DNA of 64,000 nucleotides from Kribbella jiaozuonensis (GTDB lineage: Bacteria > Actinomycetota > Actinomycetes > Propionibacteriales > Kribbellaceae). The position numbers and the translations under genes were made by a program. This document shows positions 40,383-50,200 of the stretch, one piece after another. Location of the stretch: contig NZ_SZPZ01000007.1 of NCBI RefSeq assembly GCF_005233875.1, positions 211,287 to 275,286 of the forward strand, given 5' to 3'. The notes beneath the pieces were generated by a model. It saw nothing but the letters and a program-made list of their open reading frames with translations, did not search any database and was not told where the DNA came from. Position 1 is the first letter of the stretch. Each line of letters begins with the position of its first letter.

Positions 40383-41771
40383 ATGGCGACTCTGAGCGAG
40401 ATCGAGACGTGGCTACAAGACCGGCTGGCGACGCTGCTCGCCGAGCATCAGGTCCCCGGTGCAGCGGTCGGCGTACTGCTGGGCGGCGAGGTGATCGACC
40501 ACGCGGCCGGCGTACTGAGCAAATCGACCGGAGTCGACACGACACCTGACTCCGTGTTCCAGATCGGGTCGATCACCAAGGTCTGGACGACCACGCTGGT
40601 CATGCAGCTGGTCGACGAGGGCAAGCTGGACCTCGACCAGCCGATCCGGACGTACCTGCCCCAGTTCGTCATCAAGGACGAGGCCGCGGCCGCCGTGATC
40701 ACCGCGCGGCAGCTGCTCTGCCACACCGCCGGGTTCGAGGGCGACATCTTCAACGAGACCGGCAAGGGCGACGACGCCGTCGAGAAGTTCGTCGCCTCGC
40801 TGTCCACGACCACGCAGCTCTTCCCGCCCGGCGAGATGTTCTCCTACAACAACGCCGGCTTCGCAGTACTCGGGCGTCTCGTCGAGGTACTGCGTGGCAC
40901 GCCGTACGACGCTGCACTGCGGGAGCACGTCTTCACGCCGCTCGGCCTGGCCCACGCCGCGACCGATCCGTACGAGGCGATCCTGCACCGGGCCGCTGTC
41001 GGACACATCCAGCCGGAGACCGACGCCGCGCCCGTACCCGCACCGATCTGGGCGATGACCCGCGGCATGGCTCCCGCCGGCGCGATGCTGGCGATGAGTG
41101 CTCGCGACCTGCTCGCCTTCGCCAAGCTCCACCTGGACTCCGGTACTGCGGCCGACGGCAAGGCCGTCCTGAGCGCCGCCAGCGTCAAGGCGATGCAGGA
41201 ACCGCAGGTCAAGCTGCCGGCTCTCGGGATGATGGGCGAGTCGTGGGGCCTCGGCTGGGAGCTGTTCGACTGGGGCGGTACCAAGGTGATCGGCCACGAC
41301 GGCGGGACGATCGGCCAGAACGCCTTCCTGCGGGTCGTTCCCGAGCACGGGCTCGCTGTCGCGCTGCTGACCAACGGCGGCGAGACCATCGAGGTCTACA
41401 AGAAGGTCTTCGGCCACCTGGTCCAGGAGCTTGCCGGACTGACCCTGCCGCCGCTGCCCACCCCACCGGCCGAGCCGGCGTCTGTGGACGTGGACCGGGT
41501 CCTCGGCACGTACAGCTGCGAGGTCGCCGACATCACCGTGCGCCAGGACGAGGACGGGAAGATCTGGCTCGACCAGACCCCGAAGGGCATCTTCACCGAA
41601 CTCGGTCCGAAACCCGACCCGGTCGAGCTGGTCGGTCGCGACGAGCAGAGCCTGATCGCGGTCAAGGCCGAGCACGGTATGCACCAGCCGCACGTCTTCG
41701 TCGGCGACGACGGCTCCGGCCGTGCCCTGTACCTGCACAGCGGCCGGGCCCTCCGCCGCGCAGCTGTCTGA
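40383..41771 (+). CDS. beta-lactamase-family serine hydrolase (peptidase S12 type)
   Basis: 462 residues, no signal peptide, so it is probably cytosolic. The class C/S12 motifs are intact: SxxK at Ser63-Lys66 (GSITKVW), YxN at Tyr155-Asn157 (FSYNNAGF) and HxG at His305-Gly307 (GHDGGTIG). Family members include D-Ala carboxypeptidases, D-aminopeptidases and esterases. A C-terminal beta domain of about 100 residues follows the core (VDVDRVLGTYSCEVADITV). It is closely similar along its length to the second half of the S9-S12 fusion at 47206. First gene of the peptide operon, 14 bases before the substrate-binding protein. Confidence 0.88.
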   Translation: MATLSEIETWLQDRLATLLAEHQVPGAAVGVLLGGEVIDHAAGVLSKSTGVDTTPDSVFQIGSITKVWTTTLVMQLVDEGKLDLDQPIRTYLPQFVIKDEAAAAVITARQLLCHTAGFEGDIFNETGKGDDAVEKFVASLSTTTQLFPPGEMFSYNNAGFAVLGRLVEVLRGTPYDAALREHVFTPLGLAHAATDPYEAILHRAAVGHIQPETDAAPVPAPIWAMTRGMAPAGAMLAMSARDLLAFAKLHLDSGTAADGKAVLSAASVKAMQEPQVKLPALGMMGESWGLGWELFDWGGTKVIGHDGGTIGQNAFLRVVPEHGLAVALLTNGGETIEVYKKVFGHLVQELAGLTLPPLPTPPAEPASVDVDRVLGTYSCEVADITVRQDEDGKIWLDQTPKGIFTELGPKPDPVELVGRDEQSLIAVKAEHGMHQPHVFVGDDGSGRALYLHSGRALRRAAV

Positions 41772-41785
41772 CTCCCGGAGGCAAC

Positions 41786-43381
41786 ATGCGAACCGTACGC
41801 ACCGCTCTAGCCGCCGGAGCCCTGGCCACCGGTCTCGCTTTGTCCGCCTGCAGTTCGGGTGAGCAGACCGCGAGTACCAGTCAGGCCGCCGAGGGCAAGA
41901 CGATGACCATGGCGATCAGCGCCGACCCCGGCAACCTCGATCCGCAGTTCACCTCGTTGTCGGTCACCATGCAGGTCGACTGGTTCCTGTACGACTCGCT
42001 GGTCGGCATCAGCCCGGACGGCAAGCAGGTGCCTGGTCTCGCCGACAAGTTCGAGGGCAACAGCACCACGGCGAAGTACACACTGCGCAAGGGAGTCACC
42101 TGCGCGGACGGGAGCCCGCTGACGGCCAGTACGGTCGCGCAGAACATCAACTTCGTCGGCGACCCGGCCAACAAGTCGACGCGGATCGGTGTGTTCATCC
42201 CACCGGGCGCCAAGGCGACGGCCGACGACACGACCGGCACAGTCACCGTGACAGCGCCGGCGCCGGACGCCTTCCTGGTCCGCAACGTCGGTGGGCTGCA
42301 CATCGTGTGCAGCAAGGGGATGAAGGATCGCACCATCCTCAAGCAGGGTTCGGACGGCACGGGCATGTACACGGTCGCGGAGGCCGTCCCCGGCGACCAC
42401 TACACGCTCACCCGTCGCAAGGAGTACGCGTGGGGGCCGGGTGACTTCAAGCAGGGACAGTCCGGTCTGCCGGACAAGGTTGTGCTGAAGGTGGTCAGCA
42501 ACGAGACCACTGCGGCCAACCTGCTGCTGTCCGGGCAGGTCAACGTCGCCGCGATCGCCGGACCGGACAAACAGCGGCTGCAGGCTCAGAAGACGTTCCA
42601 GCGTGAGGCAGGCACCCCACTGGGTGAGCTCTGGTTCAACCAGAAGTCCGGTCTGCCCACCGCGGACCTCGGAGTACGCAAGGCGCTCACGCAGGCACTC
42701 GATCTCGCTCAGCTCGGCAAGGTGATCACCAGCGGCACCGGTTCGCCGGCTACCAGGTTGGTTGCCCCCGGCATGGGTCCGTGCCCCGACGACACTGTCA
42801 CCGGCAACCTGCCCGGTCACGACCTGGACGCGGCCAAGGCGGCACTCGACGCGGCGGGCTGGCGGCCCGGAGCGGGTGGCATCCGGGAGAAGGCCGGTAC
42901 GAAGCTGTCGCTGGTCTTCTACTACCCGACCAGCCTCGGCCCGACGCTGCAGTCCGGCGCGGAGCTGCTCCAGAAAGCGTGGAGTGAGCTGGGTGTCGAT
43001 GTGTCCCTCAAGGCCGTCTCCACTGCCGAGATCAGCACTGTCGTCCTGGCCGGGCAAGGCACCTGGCATGCCGGTCTGATCCCGCTGACCGTGTCCCTGC
43101 CCAGCCAGCTGGTCAGCTTCCTCTCCGGCACCGGTCCCCCGAACGGCAGCAACTTCTCCTCGATCAAGAACCCGGAGTACGACGCTGCCGTGGCCAAGGC
43201 CGCCGCGATCCCCGGCGCCGATGGCTGCGCGGACTGGGCGACGGCCGAGCGCGCTCTGTTCAAGCAGGTCAACCTGGTGCCGTTCGTGAACGCAACCGTG
43301 CCGGTCTTCGGCAAGGGCGCGACCTTCGACCTGAGCGAGGGCAGCGTGATCCCGTCGTCGATCAAGATGCTCAGCCAGTGA
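41786..43381 (+). CDS. peptide ABC transporter substrate-binding lipoprotein
   Basis: 531 residues. A lipoprotein signal (ALATGLALSACSSG, lipobox Cys ~22) is followed by an SBP_bac_5 domain, the DppA/OppA family: AISADPGNLDPQFTSLS, LADKFEGNSTTAKYTLRKGVTCADGSPL and FFYPTSLGPTLQ-like FYYPTSLGPTLQSGAE. It binds peptides outside the membrane. Shine-Dalgarno GGAGG is 6 bases before ATG 41786. It lies directly after the S12-type hydrolase and overlaps the first permease gene by 4 bases (GTGA). Confidence 0.94.
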   Translation: MRTVRTALAAGALATGLALSACSSGEQTASTSQAAEGKTMTMAISADPGNLDPQFTSLSVTMQVDWFLYDSLVGISPDGKQVPGLADKFEGNSTTAKYTLRKGVTCADGSPLTASTVAQNINFVGDPANKSTRIGVFIPPGAKATADDTTGTVTVTAPAPDAFLVRNVGGLHIVCSKGMKDRTILKQGSDGTGMYTVAEAVPGDHYTLTRRKEYAWGPGDFKQGQSGLPDKVVLKVVSNETTAANLLLSGQVNVAAIAGPDKQRLQAQKTFQREAGTPLGELWFNQKSGLPTADLGVRKALTQALDLAQLGKVITSGTGSPATRLVAPGMGPCPDDTVTGNLPGHDLDAAKAALDAAGWRPGAGGIREKAGTKLSLVFYYPTSLGPTLQSGAELLQKAWSELGVDVSLKAVSTAEISTVVLAGQGTWHAGLIPLTVSLPSQLVSFLSGTGPPNGSNFSSIKNPEYDAAVAKAAAIPGADGCADWATAERALFKQVNLVPFVNATVPVFGKGATFDLSEGSVIPSSIKMLSQ

Positions 43382-44358
43382 CGGCCACCGTCAGCAGCCC
43401 GGTCCTCACCACACACCCGTGGCTGGGCTTCGCCGTACGGCGGCTCGGCCGGCTGGTCGGCTCTGTCCTCGTCCTGGTCAGTGCTGCTTTCCTGATGATC
43501 CACCTGATCCCGGGTGACCCGGTCCGGGGAGCACTCGGACCTGCTGCCGCACAGAGCCTCGTCGATGCCCAGCGTGCCTCGCTGGGCCTCGACGACCCGC
43601 TCTGGCAGCAGTACCTGAACTTCCTGCACCACCTGGTCACCGGCAACCTCGGTACGTCGATCACGACCGGCCTGCCCGTCTCCGACGTGATCCGGGACCG
43701 CCTACCGGCCACGGTCGAGCTGGCCGTGGCGGCGTTCCTGGTGGCGGTGCTGATCGCAGTACCGCTCGGTCTGGTGATGGGAGTCCTGACTCGCGGAGGC
43801 CGTCGGCCACGAGCTGAGCTGGGCTTCACCTCGACAGCAGTGGTGCTCGCTGCGATTCCTGAGTTCCTGTTGGCGGTTGGGCTCGTCTACGTGTTCGCGG
43901 TGACGCTGCATTGGTTCCCAGTCGCGGGTCGCGGCAGCGTCGCATCGTACGTGCTGCCGGTGCTGTCGCTGGCAGTCGGTCCGGCTGCTGTGCTCGCACG
44001 GATCTGCCGCGTCGAGCTGCTGGCGGTGCTGCAGACGGACTACCTGCGCACTGCCCGCGCGAAGCGACTGCCTCCGGCGGCCATCTATCTGCGGCACGCA
44101 TTGCCGAACGCAGTGACGGCCACGATCACGCTGGGCGGCCTGCTGCTCGGTGGCATGGTCGCCGGGACCGTACTGGTCGAGAACGTCTTCGGCTGGCCCG
44201 GACTCGGCAGCACGATCGTGTCCTCGATCATCGCGAAGGACTACCCGCTGGTGCAGGGCGTGGTCCTCGTGTACGGCGTCGGCGTACTGCTGGTGAATCT
44301 GGCCGTCGACGTGACGCTCGCCCTGCTCGACCCCCGATCCACCATCAGGGAGAGCTGA
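43378..44358 (+). CDS. peptide ABC transporter permease (DppB type)
   Basis: 326 residues with about six membrane helices. The family N-terminus (RLGRLVGSVLVLVSAAFLMIHLIPGDPVR) and the cytoplasmic EAA loop (RTARAKRLPPAAIYLRHALPNA) are visible, and LVENVFGWPGLGSTIVSSI precedes the last helices. Start is GTG at 43378, overlapping the substrate-binding gene stop. The stop shares one base with the next start (TGATG). Confidence 0.94.
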   Translation: MTATVSSPVLTTHPWLGFAVRRLGRLVGSVLVLVSAAFLMIHLIPGDPVRGALGPAAAQSLVDAQRASLGLDDPLWQQYLNFLHHLVTGNLGTSITTGLPVSDVIRDRLPATVELAVAAFLVAVLIAVPLGLVMGVLTRGGRRPRAELGFTSTAVVLAAIPEFLLAVGLVYVFAVTLHWFPVAGRGSVASYVLPVLSLAVGPAAVLARICRVELLAVLQTDYLRTARAKRLPPAAIYLRHALPNAVTATITLGGLLLGGMVAGTVLVENVFGWPGLGSTIVSSIIAKDYPLVQGVVLVYGVGVLLVNLAVDVTLALLDPRSTIRES

Positions 44359-46232
44359 TGCGCCGCCGTTGGATGGCAGTACTTCGTACGCCGGTGGGCG
44401 CGGGTGCCGGCCTGCTCCTGCTCGTCGTGCTGCTGCTTGCCGTCTTCGCGCCGGTGCTCTGGTCAGACCAGGCGAACGCGATCGACACCGACCACCTGCT
44501 GCAGGGACCGTCTGCGGAGCACTGGCTCGGCACCGACAACCTCGGCCGCGACATCTTCTACCGGGTGCTCGTCGCGTCGCGTACGTCGATCCTGCTGGCA
44601 CTGCTCGCGACGTCAATCGCAGTGGTCACAGGGCTCGCGCTGGGCAGTGCGCCCGCGATCCTGGGCAAGCGTGGCGGCCGGATCGCTACGGCTGTGGTGA
44701 ACATCGCGGTCGCCTTTCCCGGGCTGCTGCTCGCGTTGTTCTTCGCCGTCGTGTTCGGAGTGGGCGCGAAGGGCGCCGTACTGGCGATCGGCTTCGCGGG
44801 TGCGCCGTCGTTCGCGCGGCTGACGCAGACGCTGGTCGCGGGGGTTGCGGAGCGGGACTTCATCTCGGCGGCGCGGATCGCGGGGGTCGGCCGGTTCCGG
44901 ATGCTCGTGCGGCACATCCTGCCGAACATCGCCGAGCCGCTGGTAGTGAACGCGACGATCGGCGCGGGCGGCACGCTGCTCGCCTTTGCCGGGCTGTCGT
45001 TCATCGGGCTGGGCGTGCAACCGCCGGCGTACGACTGGGGCCGGATGCTGGGCGAGAGCCTCAGCGGCATCTACGTGCATCCAGCCGCGGCACTCGCCCC
45101 CGGAGTCGCTGTGGTCATTGCAGGGCTGGCGTTCAACCTGTTCGGCGAGGCGGTGGCGAAGGGTCTCGGCGTACAGGTTCCCCGTGCGCGCTGGGCCGAC
45201 CGTACGCCGGAAGCCACGCCCGCACGTGACGACGACAACGACGCCGTGCTCGTGGTGGAGGACCTGCAGGTCAGCTTCCCCGGACCGGTCACTCCCGTCC
45301 GCGGTGTGAGCTTCACGATCCACAAGGGCGAGATCGTCGGGGTGGTCGGCGAGTCCGGCTCGGGGAAGAGCCTGACCGCGCTCGCCGTCGCCCAATTGAT
45401 CGAGCCGCCGGGACAGGTCAGTGCGGCCGAGCTGTCGTTCCTCGGCGCTCCCCTGCTCGGCCGGCTGCCGGTCCGCAGTACGGCGGCGGTGCGGCGACGG
45501 CTACTGGGTACGTCGTTCGCGATGGTGTTCCAGGACCCGATGACCTCGTTCAACCCGACCAAGCGGATCGGCGTACAACTGGCTGAGGGTGCACGCGAGC
45601 ACCAGGGCCTCACTCGTCGGGCCGCGATGGACCGAGCGATCGATCGGCTGCGGGCGGTACGGGTACCTGCTGCGGAGCGTCGGGCGCGGCAGTACCCGCA
45701 TGAGTTCTCCGGCGGCATGCGGCAGCGGGCCATGATCGGTATGGGGCTGATGGGCGCACCGGCGTTGATCGTCGCCGACGAGCCGACCACTGCCCTCGAC
45801 GTCACCGTGCAGCGACAGGTACTGCGGTTGCTGGAGACGATCCGCACCGAGGACGACGTCGCGGTGCTGCTGATCAGCCACGACATCAGCGTGGTCTCCC
45901 AGATCTGCGATCGCGTCCTGGTGATGTACGCCGGACGTATCGTCGAGGACCTCCCGTCGACGGAGCTGGCCAATGGTGCGCGGCATCCGTACACGCGGGC
46001 GCTGCTGGCCGCAGTACCCGATCTGGACACTCCGCTCGACGAACCGCTCGCGGTGATCCCAGGGCGTCCGGTGGATCCGGCGCGGATGCCGGTGGGGTGT
46101 GCGTTCGCGGAGCGCTGTGCGTTCGCGTCCGACCGCTGCCGGGCCGAGGACCCTGTGCTGGTCGACCAGGTGGCGTGCTGGCATCCGCAGGCGCAGGCTG
46201 AGTACTCGAACTTCCGGACGGGGCAGCGATGA
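44358..46232 (+). CDS. fusion: peptide ABC permease (DppC type) + ATPase (DppD type)
   Basis: 624 residues. Residues 1-~275 are the second permease, with AARIAGVGRFRMLVRHILPNI as EAA loop and GLSFIGLGVQPPAYDWGRML. Residues ~295-624 are an ABC ATPase: Walker A GESGSGKS (331-338), Q-loop Gln392, signature SGGMRQR (451-457), Walker B LIVADEPTT (~470-478) and switch His508, ending with the oligopeptide/dipeptide C-terminal cysteine cluster (GCAFAERCAFASDRCRAEDP), as in the family of ABC ATPases that bind a 4Fe-4S cluster. The two halves are separate genes in most operons. The linker shows no stop or extra start. Confidence 0.94.
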   Translation: MRRRWMAVLRTPVGAGAGLLLLVVLLLAVFAPVLWSDQANAIDTDHLLQGPSAEHWLGTDNLGRDIFYRVLVASRTSILLALLATSIAVVTGLALGSAPAILGKRGGRIATAVVNIAVAFPGLLLALFFAVVFGVGAKGAVLAIGFAGAPSFARLTQTLVAGVAERDFISAARIAGVGRFRMLVRHILPNIAEPLVVNATIGAGGTLLAFAGLSFIGLGVQPPAYDWGRMLGESLSGIYVHPAAALAPGVAVVIAGLAFNLFGEAVAKGLGVQVPRARWADRTPEATPARDDDNDAVLVVEDLQVSFPGPVTPVRGVSFTIHKGEIVGVVGESGSGKSLTALAVAQLIEPPGQVSAAELSFLGAPLLGRLPVRSTAAVRRRLLGTSFAMVFQDPMTSFNPTKRIGVQLAEGAREHQGLTRRAAMDRAIDRLRAVRVPAAERRARQYPHEFSGGMRQRAMIGMGLMGAPALIVADEPTTALDVTVQRQVLRLLETIRTEDDVAVLLISHDISVVSQICDRVLVMYAGRIVEDLPSTELANGARHPYTRALLAAVPDLDTPLDEPLAVIPGRPVDPARMPVGCAFAERCAFASDRCRAEDPVLVDQVACWHPQAQAEYSNFRTGQR

Positions 46233-47209
46233 GCGAACTGCGCTTCGAAGACGTGACGATCCGGTACGGGCGCGCGCTGACGGCCGTCGACGGGGTCAAC
46301 CTGACCGTGCCGTCGGGTCAGGTGGTCGGACTGGTCGGTGAGTCAGGGTCGGGCAAGTCGACGTTGGCACGGGCAGCGGTGGGGTTGGCCGAACCTGCGG
46401 GCGGTCGGATCCTGCTGGACGGAGTACCGATGCGGGATCGACGTCCGCTGCAGATGGTGTTCCAGGATCCGTACTCCTCACTGGATCCACGGATGACCAT
46501 CGGCGACTCGATCGCCGAGGCCATGCCCAGAGCGGATCGTCGACGCGACGAGGTGATCCGGTTGCTCGAGCTCGTCGGACTGGAGGCCGACCGGGTGTCG
46601 GCGTACCCGGGTGCGTTGTCGGGCGGTCAGCGGCAGCGGGTCGCGATCGCGCGGGCGCTGGCGGGCAAGCCGGAGGTGCTCATCGCCGACGAGATCACCT
46701 CCGCTCTGGATGTGTCGATCCAGGGCACTGTGCTGAACCTGGTCCGGACGCTGCAACGCGAGCTGCGGTTGTCGATGCTGTTCATCTCGCACAACCTGGC
46801 CGTGGTGAGGTACGTCAGCGACATCGTCGCAGTCATGTACCTGGGCCGGATCGTCGAAGTCGGCCCTGCCCGCGACGTACTCAGCAACCCTCAACACCCC
46901 TACACCAAAGAGCTTCTCGCGGCGGCTCCGCGACGCGGCTCGACCTCGTTGCCGCCACCGGACGAGGCCCTGGTCGCCGACGCGGAGCCGGCCGATCCGC
47001 ACTATCCGCCGGCGGGCTGCCGGTTCCATCCGAGGTGCCCGATAGGTCCGCTGATCCGGACCGACCGCGAGCACTGTCTGACCCTCGATCCCACCCCCGA
47101 GGCCGATCACCGTCTGCACCGCGCCGCCTGTCACCACGCAGCCGGCGTACTGCGGGCGGTCGGCTCGAACCCGCCTGTACTGCAGGAACTCAAGGAGGAC
47201 TCCCAGTGA
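46229..47209 (+). CDS. peptide ABC transporter ATPase (DppF type)
   Basis: 326 residues. Walker A GESGSGKST (about 37-45), Q-loop MVFQDPYSSLDPRMT, signature LSGGQRQRVAIARAL, Walker B LIADEITSALDVSIQ and switch His in FISHNLAVV. The C-terminal cysteines (PPAGCRFHPRCPIGPL...EHCLTL) form the cluster seen in the peptide/nickel branch. It partners the DppD half of the preceding fusion. ATG 46229 overlaps that stop, and the stop overlaps the S9-S12 gene start (GTGA). Confidence 0.94.
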   Translation: MSELRFEDVTIRYGRALTAVDGVNLTVPSGQVVGLVGESGSGKSTLARAAVGLAEPAGGRILLDGVPMRDRRPLQMVFQDPYSSLDPRMTIGDSIAEAMPRADRRRDEVIRLLELVGLEADRVSAYPGALSGGQRQRVAIARALAGKPEVLIADEITSALDVSIQGTVLNLVRTLQRELRLSMLFISHNLAVVRYVSDIVAVMYLGRIVEVGPARDVLSNPQHPYTKELLAAAPRRGSTSLPPPDEALVADAEPADPHYPPAGCRFHPRCPIGPLIRTDREHCLTLDPTPEADHRLHRAACHHAAGVLRAVGSNPPVLQELKEDSQ

Positions 47210-50200
47210 CCCGACGTCTGCGCATCGACGACCTGACCGAGCTAGCCGTACCTGAGCAGCCGGCGCTGTCGCCGGACGCCACCCAGCTCGTCTATGTCCT
47301 CCGGACCACCGACGCAAAGGCCGACCGCACACTGCGGAGTCTGTGGCGGATCCCGGCCTCCGGTGGTACGCCGCAGCAGCTGACCCGCGGCGAATCGGAC
47401 ACAACCCCCGTCTGGTCGCCGGACGGGTCGCAGCTGGCGTTCCTGCGAGCCAAGGACGGGCCTGCACAGATCTGGCTGCTGCCGGCCGGAGGTGGTGAGC
47501 CGTCGCAGCTCACCGAGCTGCCTCTGGGTGCGGGAGCTCCGAAGTGGAGTCCGGATGGCAAGCGGATCGCTTTCGCTGCACCAGTCGAGACTGCAGCTGG
47601 TGACGAGCACGCGCCGATTGTCACGGAGCGACTGGACTACCAGGCCGATGGCGCGGGCTGGCTGAGGACGATCCGCAAGCACCTGCACCTGGTCGAGGTC
47701 GAGTCGAAGGAGTGCCGTCAGGCCACGGAGGGCGACTGGCACGCCGGCGACCCGGCCTGGTCACCGGACGGGTCCAAGCTCGCCTTCGGAGCAGCCACCG
47801 CACCTGACGCTGACCTGACCCCGACTGCTCCGGCGTACGTGCTCGACGCCTCAGATGCCAAGGCGAAACCGCAGCTGGTCGGTCTGGCTGACGGACTCGC
47901 GGGCACGGTGACCTGGACCGCGGACGGCGCCGCGCTGCTCATCGTCGGCATGCTCTCCGGACCGGTCGGTCACGCAGGGCTTCTGAAGCTCTCCCTGGAC
48001 ACCAGCGAGATGGTGAACCTGGCGGCTCCCCTCGACCGCAACGTGATGGCCGGCGGACCTGCGTACCCGGGTGCCGTGCCAACCCTCGTGGACGAGACTG
48101 TCCTCTTCGCGGTCCGGGACCGTGGGTGCACGCACCTGTTCTCGGTACCTGTTGAGGGTGGCGTCCCTCAGCACGTCTTCGGTGAACCGGGACAGGTCGT
48201 CTCCGGGCTGTCCGTGGCAGGTGGGGTGGCAACGTTCGCGCTCAGCACGCCCACGTCCTTCGGGGAGATCGTCACGCTGGACCTGGCGACCGGCGAGGCG
48301 ACAACGCGCACGACATACGACGAGAAGGTCCCGAACGCGTTTGTAAGAGAGGAGAGGCAGTTCACGATCTCCGACGGGACTGTGGTGTCTGGGTGGCTTG
48401 TCCGCGACCCGGCCGCTGACGGACCCCAGCCGTTGCTGCTGGACATCCATGGCGGTCCGCACAACGCGTGGAACGCTGCAGCCGACGAGGTGCACCTCTA
48501 CCACCAAGAGCTGGCCGCTCACGGCTGGACTGTGCTGCTGCTCAACCCTCGTGGCAGTGACGGCTACGGCGAGGAGTTCTTCAACGCAGCGCTCGGAGCC
48601 TGGGGTACGGCGGATGCCCGCGACTTCCTCGAGCCGCTCGACGAACTGGTTGCCGAGGGCATCGCTGACGCCGACCGCTTGGCCGTAGCCGGCTACAGCT
48701 ACGGCGGATTCATGACCTGCTACCTGACCAGCCGCGACGACCGGTTCGCCGCAGCTGTGACGGGCGGGGTGGTCAGCGACCTCACCAGCATGGCCGGTAC
48801 GTCGGACATGGGCCACTTCCTCGACGTGTACGAGCTGAACAGCTCCACCGACTACAGCTCGATGTCGCCGTTCGCCGAGGTCAGCAAGGTGGCAACGCCG
48901 ACGCTGATCCTGCAGGGCGACGCCGACGTACGCTGCCCGGTCGGACAGGCCCAGCAGTGGCACACTGCCCTGCGCGAGAACGGCGTACCGAGCCAGCTGG
49001 TGCTGTACCCGGACGCCAGTCACCTGTTCATCGTGGAAGGCCGGCCGTCCCATCGCCTCGACTTCAACCGGCGCATCCGCGACTGGGTCGAGCAGTACGC
49101 CGGAGACGCGAGCGGTCCGCGCCGGGCGAAGATCGACGCGGCGCACTGGCAGCGTCGACTGACCACGCTGGCCGCGCGGCACGGCGTACCAGGTGCGACG
49201 CTCGGCATCCTGCGGGTGCGGCCGGGCGTGGAGGACGAGCTGGTGGAGGCCGCGACCGGCGTACTGAACAAGGACACCGAAGTGGCGACCACGACCGACT
49301 CTGTCTTCCAGATCGGTTCTATGTCGAAGGTCTGGACGGCGACGCTCGCACTGCAGCTCGTCGACGAAGGACTGCTCGAGCTGGACGCACCGATCAGCCA
49401 GGTGCTTCCCGAGCTGCAGCTAGGTGATCCGGACGTCGCGAAGCAGGTGACGATGCGGCACCTGCTCACGCACACCAGTGGGATCGACGGCGACGTCTTC
49501 ACCGACACAGGCCGAGGTGATGACTGCCTGGAGAAGTACGTCGACCTGCTGGCCGACGTCGTCCAGAACCATCCGCTCGGCGCGACGTGGTCGTACTGCA
49601 ACTCCGGCTTCTCGCTGGCCGGCCGGGTGATCGAGAAGCTCACCGGCTCCACCTGGGACCAGGCACTGCGGGACCGGATCATCACGCCGCTCGGTCTGCA
49701 GAACACGATCACCCTGCCAGAAGAGGCACTGCTCCGTTCGGCCGCGGTCGGACACGTCAGCGAAGGCGAAGAGGAGCCGAAGCGCGCACCGGTCTGGCAA
49801 CTCCCCCGCTCGCTCGGCCCGGCCGGACTGATCACGTCAACCGTGGCGGACGCGCTGGCGTTCGCCCGACTGCACCTCAACGACGGCGTCGCGCCGGACG
49901 GCACCCGGCTGCTCAGCGAGGACTCGGTGACGGCGATGGCCGCACAGCAGGCGGAGCTGCCGGACAAGTATTCACTCGGTGACTCGTGGGGGCTCGGCTG
50001 GATCCGGTTCGGCTGGGACGGCCGGCGGCTGATCGGGCACGACGGCAACACGATCGGCCAGGCCGCGTTCCTGCGGGTGCTGCCGGACGAGGGGCTGGCC
50101 GTCGTACTGCTGACGAACGGCGGTCACACGCGTGACCTGTACGAGGACCTCTACCGGGAGATCTTCGACGAGCTGGCAGGCGTCTCGATGCCCACTCCGC

